The notes under the pieces: generated by a model
Databases searched by the model: none
What the model saw: the letters and a program-made list of their open reading frames with translations, nothing else
Told to the model about the DNA's origin: nothing
Part shown: in pieces, positions 26,796-31,725 of the stretch
Layout of the letters: each line of letters opens with the position of its first letter
How positions within the stretch are numbered: position 1 is the first letter of the stretch
Assembly: GCA_036734025.1 (NCBI GenBank)
Contig: DAIMZI010000021.1
Coordinates: forward strand, 1 to 31,725
Direction of reading: 5' to 3'
DNA: 31,725 nucleotides
Source of the DNA: DAIMZI01 sp036734025
Lineage (GTDB): Bacteria; Pseudomonadota; Alphaproteobacteria; Rhizobiales; Rhodomicrobiaceae
Translations under genes and position numbers: made by a program

Positions 26796-26824
26796 GTGAA
26801 CGCGCGCTAAGTTTTTGTTCTGTC

Positions 26825-26869
26825 GCACTTTCGAAGCGCAAAACCGGTTCCCACTTTTGCCGAAAGTGC
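26825..26869. repeat. Inverted repeat enclosing a Hyphomicrobiales-type intergenic motif
   Basis: GCACTTTCG (26825-26833) and CGAAAGTGC (26861-26869) are exact reverse complements. They enclose AAAACCGGTTCCCACTTTT (26840-26858), which I recall as similar to a dispersed intergenic motif of rhizobial genomes. A shorter nested hairpin, CACTTT with AAAGTG (26852-26868), is also possible. There is no T-run, so a terminator is unlikely. Confidence 0.65.
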
Positions 26870-26906
26870 TCCGGGCTTGTAAAAAATCGGGATCGAGGCG
26901 GCGCGG

Positions 26907-27689
26907 ATGCGCAATCACCAGCCGGTTGCAACAAAAATCGCCTTTCTGGCGAGCGAAGCCCCCGAAGCAGTCGCCGCCGCGAGCCGGTTGCGCGCGCGTT
27001 ACGGCGAGGTGACGCCGGAGAATGCGCAAGTGGTGGTGGCGCTGGGCGGCGACGGCCTGATGCTGCAAAGCCTGCACCGGTTCATGGAACGCAATATTCC
27101 CATCTACGGCATGAACCGCGGCTCCGTCGGCTTCCTGATGAACGAATATTCCGAAGACCAGCTTTGTGAGCGTCTGGCGGCGGCGCACGCGAACATCATT
27201 CATCCGTTGCGCATGGTCGTCGAGGACCGCGATGGCGCGCGCCACGACGCCTTGGCGATCAATGAGGTGTCGCTGTTCCGCCTCAGCTATCAGGCCGCCA
27301 AGCTGCGCATCTCGGTCGATGGCGAATTGCGGCTCGACGAAATGGTCTGCGACGGGGTGCTGCTGGCCACGCCGGCCGGCAGCACGGCCTACAATCTGTC
27401 AGTGCACGGGCCCATCCTGCCGATAAACGCGCCGCTTCTGGCGCTGACGCCGATAAGCCCGTTTCGCCCCAGACGGTGGCGTGGCGCGCTGTTGCCCAAC
27501 AGTGCGAAAGTGCGTGTGGATGTGATCGAGCCGGAAAAACGTCCCGTCGCCGCGGTGGCCGATCATACCGAAGTCCGCAATGTCGTCTGGACCGAAATCG
27601 CCGAGGCGCCCGAAATCTCGATGACGCTTTTGTTCGACCCCGGTCATGCGCTCGATGAACGCATCCTCGCCGAGCAGTTCCGCTATTAG
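26907..27689 (+). CDS. nadK: NAD kinase
   Basis: This is a 260-residue cytoplasmic enzyme that phosphorylates NAD to NADP. The GGDG motif spans residues 47-50 with the catalytic Asp49. NEVSL and TPAGSTAYNLSVHGPILP, the adenosine-binding region, are conserved. The region after it (ALTPISPFRPRRWRGALLP) matches the short alphaproteobacterial form. It is transcribed rightwards behind the repeat region and overlaps nothing; the nitroreductase gene converges on it with an 8-nt gap. Confidence 0.95.
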   Translation: MRNHQPVATKIAFLASEAPEAVAAASRLRARYGEVTPENAQVVVALGGDGLMLQSLHRFMERNIPIYGMNRGSVGFLMNEYSEDQLCERLAAAHANIIHPLRMVVEDRDGARHDALAINEVSLFRLSYQAAKLRISVDGELRLDEMVCDGVLLATPAGSTAYNLSVHGPILPINAPLLALTPISPFRPRRWRGALLPNSAKVRVDVIEPEKRPVAAVADHTEVRNVVWTEIAEAPEISMTLLFDPGHALDERILAEQFRY

Positions 27690-27697
27690 GCCGGCTT

Positions 27698-28312
27698 CTA
27701 GAAATAGCTGGTGATCTGCTCCAGGTCGGGGCGTTCACGCTCTTCAGGCGCTATGAGCGGCGTGCCTATGTGAATGAACCCGGCCACCCTTTCATCGGCT
27801 GCCAGCCCGAGCACACCGGCGACGCTCTGGTCATAGGCATACCATTCGCTCAGCCAGTGGCAGGAAAAGCCGAGCGCGCTCGCTGCGTGAACCAGGTTCA
27901 TGCAGGCGGCGCCGGCGCTCATCATCTGCTCCCATTCCGGGGCGCCGGGATGATAGTGCGGACGCCAGATCACTCCCACGACCACAGGTGAGCGGGAAAA
28001 TCGCTCGCGCTCGATCTGCAGGCGCTCGCACGAGGCTTCGGGTTCGTTTCTCGCGCAGATCTCGGCCAGCGCCGCGCCCATGCGCACCCGCCCGTCTCCG
28101 GCAAAGACAATAAAGCGCCAGGGGACAAGCTTCTTGTGATCGGGAACACGCGCGGCGCAGCGCAGGATGATCTCCAATTGCTTCGCATCAGGCCCCGGCT
28201 CGTGTAGTTTACCCGCCGATACCGAGCGCCGCGTGAGCAGATGCCCAAGTACGGGGTTCATGTCCAGTGCATGGGCGGGCGTGCTCGCCAGCGGTGTTGC
28301 GTCTTGCGTCAT
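27698..28312 (-). CDS. Nitroreductase-family flavoprotein (YdjA-like)
   Basis: This is a 204-residue FMN-dependent oxidoreductase of the short nitroreductase family. The N-terminal RRSVSAGKL and RVPDHKKLVPWRFIVF are typical of YdjA-type members, as are GAACMNLVHAASALGFSCHW and the C-terminal GFIHIGTP. A ribosome binding site GGAG lies 6 nt before ATG 28312. The physiological substrate is not known for the family. Its start is divergent from the beta-repeat protein gene, 86 nt away. Confidence 0.88.
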   Translation of the reverse strand: MTQDATPLASTPAHALDMNPVLGHLLTRRSVSAGKLHEPGPDAKQLEIILRCAARVPDHKKLVPWRFIVFAGDGRVRMGAALAEICARNEPEASCERLQIERERFSRSPVVVGVIWRPHYHPGAPEWEQMMSAGAACMNLVHAASALGFSCHWLSEWYAYDQSVAGVLGLAADERVAGFIHIGTPLIAPEERERPDLEQITSYF

Positions 28313-28398
28313 GGAATGCTCCAGATGATATGCACTTCTTGCTGCGCGCGAGTTTAGAGGGGCCGGGCCAGCCCGGCAAACTTGGGAATTGTTGTGAC

Positions 28399-29781
28399 AT
28401 GCTGCTCTTGAGGTTTCCAGCTTTCATCACGAAGTGCGGCCAGTGTGCGTTCTCGGTTGTCCTGCTGCTGATCATGGCGGCGTCAGAGCCGGCCCGCGCG
28501 CAGACCCCGCCGCTGCCGTCGGCCAACCCGCTTCGCGCGCCTGCCGGGGCCAACCTGCTGCTCTCTGCGGTGCTTGGTCCGGGGCGCGAACCGATCAGCG
28601 AAGGTCTGGCATGGCGGATCATGGCCGGCACGCCGGCGACGCCGGGTGATGGCGATGTCGTCTGGCGCGGCTCCGATGCACGTCCGGAAGTGTCGTTGCG
28701 GCCCGGCACATACACCGTGGAGGTGCGCCATGGGCTTGCCAGGACGAGCGAGCGCGTGGAGCTTTCCGCGGGCGCGCCGTCACGCCAGGAGATTTCGCTG
28801 GGTGCGGGCATCCTCAATCTCTCCAGCACCGTGGAGCCGGGTGGACAGGCGCTGGAGCGCATCTTCTATGAGGTGCGCCGCGACGGCTATCAGGAGCCGG
28901 TGGCGCGCTCCAGCCAGCCGAGCCCGTCTTTCATTCTGCCCGCAGGGCGCTATCAGGTCAGCGCGCGGCTTGGCGTGGCGCAAGCCAGCGACGAGGTCGA
29001 GATCAGCCCCGGCGCGATCATCGGGCGCGGCCTTGCGCTTGGGGCGGGAAAGCTGCGGCTGAAGACGGTTCTGGCCAATGGCGAGGCTGCGCCTGCGGGC
29101 GTTTTCTATCATGTCTATGGTGAAGGTGGTGTCGAGGTGATGCGCTCCGCCCTGGCCGAGCCCGAACTGGTGCTGCCGGCCGGCGAATACCGGGTTGAAG
29201 CCCAGCTTGATGCGGCGCGCACCGAGCTTCGGCTGAGCCTTGCCAGCGGCGAGGCTCTCGATGAGGTCCTGATTTTGCCTGCGGGCGAGCTGCGGCTGGA
29301 AACACGGCTCTCGGGGCGTGCTGCGCCGATCGAGACCGGCGTCAGCTACACGATCACGCCGGCCGACGCGCCCGAGGCAGAAGATGGCGCGGCGCTGCGC
29401 TCGGCACAGGCCGACTGGAGGCTTTATCTGGAAGCCGGAAGCTACCGCGTCCGCAGCGTTTATGGCGAGGGCAATTCGGTCACCGAACAGCTTGTGACGG
29501 TGGCGCCCGGCACCAGCCAGACGCTGACGCTGACCCATGAAGCCGGCCGCGCCCAACTGGGGCTTGTACGGGTGGCTGGCGGCCTGACGCTTGGTCGCGT
29601 GCAATGGACGATCCGCGATGCACAGGGGCGCGAGGTGGCGACATCGCGCGAGGCGGTGCCCGAGCTTGATCTGCGCGCCGGTCAGTATGTCGCGCTTGCC
29701 GAGCGTGACGGCAAGGTGGAGCGCGCCGCCTTCACCGTTTCCCCGAACGAGACGACCGTGGTCGAGATCGTCGCGAAATAG
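28399..29781 (+). CDS. Exported protein with five ~80-residue beta-rich repeats
   Basis: This is a 460-residue protein from ATG 28399; longer in-frame starts would overlap the nitroreductase gene region or lack a signal. The signal peptide (about 1-34, hydrophobic SVVLLLIMAA, cleavage after PARA) sends it to the periplasm or surface. Five repeats follow, each with a strand pattern ending in LPAG-x-Y-x-V (for example LPAGRYQV, LPAGEYRV, LEAGSYRV, LRAGQYVA) and a boundary LxAG. The fold is probably an immunoglobulin-like or carboxypeptidase-regulatory-like sandwich. Its first and last repeats match those of the next gene product. No enzymatic motif is seen. I cannot assign a function. Confidence 0.78.
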   Translation: MLLLRFPAFITKCGQCAFSVVLLLIMAASEPARAQTPPLPSANPLRAPAGANLLLSAVLGPGREPISEGLAWRIMAGTPATPGDGDVVWRGSDARPEVSLRPGTYTVEVRHGLARTSERVELSAGAPSRQEISLGAGILNLSSTVEPGGQALERIFYEVRRDGYQEPVARSSQPSPSFILPAGRYQVSARLGVAQASDEVEISPGAIIGRGLALGAGKLRLKTVLANGEAAPAGVFYHVYGEGGVEVMRSALAEPELVLPAGEYRVEAQLDAARTELRLSLASGEALDEVLILPAGELRLETRLSGRAAPIETGVSYTITPADAPEAEDGAALRSAQADWRLYLEAGSYRVRSVYGEGNSVTEQLVTVAPGTSQTLTLTHEAGRAQLGLVRVAGGLTLGRVQWTIRDAQGREVATSREAVPELDLRAGQYVALAERDGKVERAAFTVSPNETTVVEIVAK

Positions 29782-29900
29782 CCGTCTTGGCGTGGCAATC
29801 TGCCATCAATGACATGAGCGATTCAACAAGGGCTCGCACGGCGTTGCGCTCGCGCCGCATATTCAGGGCCAGGGGGATGGTTCAGCGCATGGAGACAGGG

Positions 29901-31376
29901 ATGTTTTGCAACCGGCTTGCGGGTGCGCTTGCGGCAATCCTTGCCGTCTGCCTCAGCACTGTTGCGGCCACGGCGCAGGCGCCGCAATCGCTTCCCCAGG
30001 CTGTCCTGGTCATCGACTCCTCGCGCAGCATGTGGGGACATATCGATCAGATCAACAAGGTCGTGCATCTGCGCCAGGCTCTGGGCAAGATCTTTACGGA
30101 TTATGAAGACCGAATCGCCTTGGGCCTGTTCGCCTATGGTCACCAGAAGGATCAGGGTTGCGATGATTTTGGCGAGATCGAGCCGCTTTCAGCGATAGAT
30201 GCCGCCGGCCACGCCGGTGCCGTGAACGCCATCGCACCCAAGGGGTCCACGCCGATTGCCGCCGCGCTGGAGGCTGCCGGCCTGAAGCTCGCCGATGCGC
30301 CGGGCGAGCGCCATATCATCCTGCTGAGCGATGGGGCGGACAACTGCAAGGGCGATCCCTGCGCCATGGCCGAAAAGCTGTCGCGGCGCGGCCAGCGACT
30401 GAGTATCCATACGATCACGTTTGAAAAGGATGCGAACGAGGAACTGACGGCGCTTGCTTGTGTGTCCGCGCCTTCAGATGGCGTGTTTGTCCATGCCTCC
30501 AACAGGGCTGAATTGGACAAGGCGCTGGAAGAGGTGTTCGCAAGGGTAGTGGCCCCGCCCAGCGCGCCAGCGATCAAGCCAGGCGGGCTGCTGTCGGACA
30601 TTTCGCCGGGTGATCCCGTGCCGGTGCGCATGACGGCCTATCTCGGCGGAGGGAGTAACGAGATCCGTGACGGGCTGGTCTGGCGGGTCTTTGCCGGGCG
30701 CGCCGGCGAGGATGGCCGTTATCAGCTCCTCCATGAAAGCAGCGAGGCCCGCCCGCAGTGGGACTTGCATCCCGGCTATTATTTCGTTCACCTGTCCTAT
30801 GGTCTGGCCCATGCCACCAAGCGCATCGATGTCATCGACGCGCAACCCATGCATGAGCAGATCAGCCTCAATGCCGGAGGCTTGCGCCTGCGTGCCGCCC
30901 AGATCGAGGGTACGCCGCTAAGCTCGGGGGATGTGAGCTTCGAGATCCTGTCGGAGGAGACCGACCAGTTCGGCAATCGCATGCGCCTTGTGGCAGATGC
31001 GCCGTCGGGACCGGTGATCCGGCTCAATTCTGGCGTTTATGGTGTGGTCAGCCGGTATGGCAAGAGCAACGCCGTGGTCGAATCGAAGGTCGAGATCAAG
31101 CCCGGACAGCTGGCCGAGGCCATTCTCATCCACAATGCGGCGAAAGTGACATTTCGTCTTGTCGAGCGGCCCGGTGGCGAAGCCATTGCCGACACCAAAT
31201 GGACCATCCGGAGCGAAGCGGGAGCCGTGGTGCGCGAAAGCGCCGGAGCCTTTCCCACTCACGTGCTGGCTGCGGGAAAATACCGGGTCGAGGCCGAGCA
31301 GAATGGACGCAGCTACCAGCGCGAGTTTGAGGTCACCGGCGGCGGACTGGAAGAAGTCGAAGTGCTGATGCGCTGA
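29901..31376 (+). CDS. Exported von Willebrand factor A domain protein with three beta repeats
   Basis: This is a 491-residue protein. ATG 29901 is chosen because GGAG lies 6 nt upstream and it places a signal peptide first (residues 1-27, ending ATAQA); earlier in-frame ATGs at 29814, 29877 and 29889 lengthen the basic N-terminus. The VWA domain (about 30-215) keeps a complete metal site: DSSRS at 39-43, Thr117 in GSTPIAAAL and Asp144 in LLSDGADNC. Three ~85-residue repeats follow (about 230-491), like those of the preceding gene. VWA domains bind protein ligands through the metal. The genes are 119 nt apart on the same strand, likely an operon. Confidence 0.85.
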   Translation: MFCNRLAGALAAILAVCLSTVAATAQAPQSLPQAVLVIDSSRSMWGHIDQINKVVHLRQALGKIFTDYEDRIALGLFAYGHQKDQGCDDFGEIEPLSAIDAAGHAGAVNAIAPKGSTPIAAALEAAGLKLADAPGERHIILLSDGADNCKGDPCAMAEKLSRRGQRLSIHTITFEKDANEELTALACVSAPSDGVFVHASNRAELDKALEEVFARVVAPPSAPAIKPGGLLSDISPGDPVPVRMTAYLGGGSNEIRDGLVWRVFAGRAGEDGRYQLLHESSEARPQWDLHPGYYFVHLSYGLAHATKRIDVIDAQPMHEQISLNAGGLRLRAAQIEGTPLSSGDVSFEILSEETDQFGNRMRLVADAPSGPVIRLNSGVYGVVSRYGKSNAVVESKVEIKPGQLAEAILIHNAAKVTFRLVERPGGEAIADTKWTIRSEAGAVVRESAGAFPTHVLAAGKYRVEAEQNGRSYQREFEVTGGGLEEVEVLMR

Positions 31377-31380
31377 GCAC

Positions 31381-31725
31381 TCATCTGCGATAGTCGCCAA
31401 CGGCCTGTTCCAGATCAGCACCCTGAAGGTTGGCCCTGCGCAAATCAGCGCCGGTCAGTTCGGCGCCGGTAAGCCGCGCACCCTGAAGATCAGCACCAAC
31501 CAGATCGGCTGCGATGAGACGTGAGCGCGAAAAATTCGTTCCCCGCAAGCTCGCCCAGCTCATCTGCGCGCCAGTCAGATCAGCGCGCCGGAAGTCTGAA
31601 CGGTCGAAAGTGGCGTATCGGAAATCGCGTACCCGCAGTCTGATGCTCGTGCCTTCGCTCGGCACGTCCGAAGCTTGTGTCAGGTCGGTGTCGGTCACGA
31701 CCAGATTGCGCGCAAACCAGCTCGT
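31381..31725 (-). CDS. Pentapeptide-repeat protein, C-terminal part (5' end outside window)
   Basis: At least 114 codons are open to the window edge. A GTG at 31698 could be a start, but the frame continues through TSWFARNLVV, so the gene probably begins outside. The repeat A(D/N)LxG recurs at five-residue spacing (ADLVGADLQGARLTGAEL, ADLRRANLQGADL), which forms a right-handed quadrilateral beta-helix. Such proteins have varied roles, including DNA-gyrase protection, but nothing here identifies one. It converges on the VWA gene with a 4-nt gap. Confidence 0.82.
   Translation of the reverse strand, partial: TSWFARNLVVTDTDLTQASDVPSEGTSIRLRVRDFRYATFDRSDFRRADLTGAQMSWASLRGTNFSRSRLIAADLVGADLQGARLTGAELTGADLRRANLQGADLEQAVGDYRR

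Noticed and set aside
26259..26810. Plus-strand frame ending in KPEL-type repeats opposite cutA
   Set aside because: Most of it is antisense to CutA; only the repeat end is intergenic, and there is no ribosome binding site.

Overview
The window reads as a high-GC alphaproteobacterial chromosome segment, most likely from the order Hyphomicrobiales (Rhizobiales). The evidence is the gene order (argS, SPOR protein, nagZ, scpA, scpB, tatABC, serS, surE, pcm, a LysM/M23 lipoprotein, a COG2607-type ATPase, yajC, secD, secF, a COG3737 protein, a phytoene-synthase-like protein, trmFO), a perfect CtrA-type box, and an intergenic motif that resembles one dispersed in rhizobial genomes. No rRNA, tRNA, CRISPR array, integrase or transposase was seen.

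Layout. Bases 1-368 are the 3' end of argS. Bases 493-5042 hold an envelope and chromosome-segregation cluster: SPOR protein, nagZ (TTG start), scpA and scpB (overlapping by 4 nt). An orphan ABC ATPase (5187-6320) lies between scpB and the Tat translocase genes (6462-8225). Then come serS, surE, pcm and an NlpD/DipM-like lipoprotein (8391-13102). A minus-strand ATPase follows (14037-13114). A roughly 300-base divergent region with a plausible promoter leads into yajC-secD-secF (14338-17617). Next are two small genes whose families include the human complex I assembly factors NDUFAF3 and NDUFAF6, and convergent trmFO.

From about 20.5 kb the content is more accessory. It holds a lipoprotein with a possible Cys-His-Asp triad and a two-gene minus-strand islet (a ParA-like ATPase plus a 142-residue partner), visibly richer in A+T than its surroundings and bracketed by a direct repeat whose outer copy overlaps the end of uvrB. 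After this come uvrB, a TIM-barrel isomerase-like gene, a 36-residue membrane protein, cutA, an intergenic region with tandem and inverted repeats, NAD kinase and a nitroreductase. Two exported proteins built from the same roughly 80-residue beta-rich repeat follow, the second with a von Willebrand factor A domain. The window ends inside a pentapeptide-repeat gene.

Functional theme. Many genes serve envelope biogenesis and division: Tat and Sec export, peptidoglycan recycling (NagZ), denuded-glycan binding (SPOR), amidase activation (NlpD/DipM-like, under a likely CtrA site) and chromosome condensation (ScpAB). The least explained parts are the ParA islet and the VWA/repeat-protein pair. GC statements are by eye; no composition was computed.
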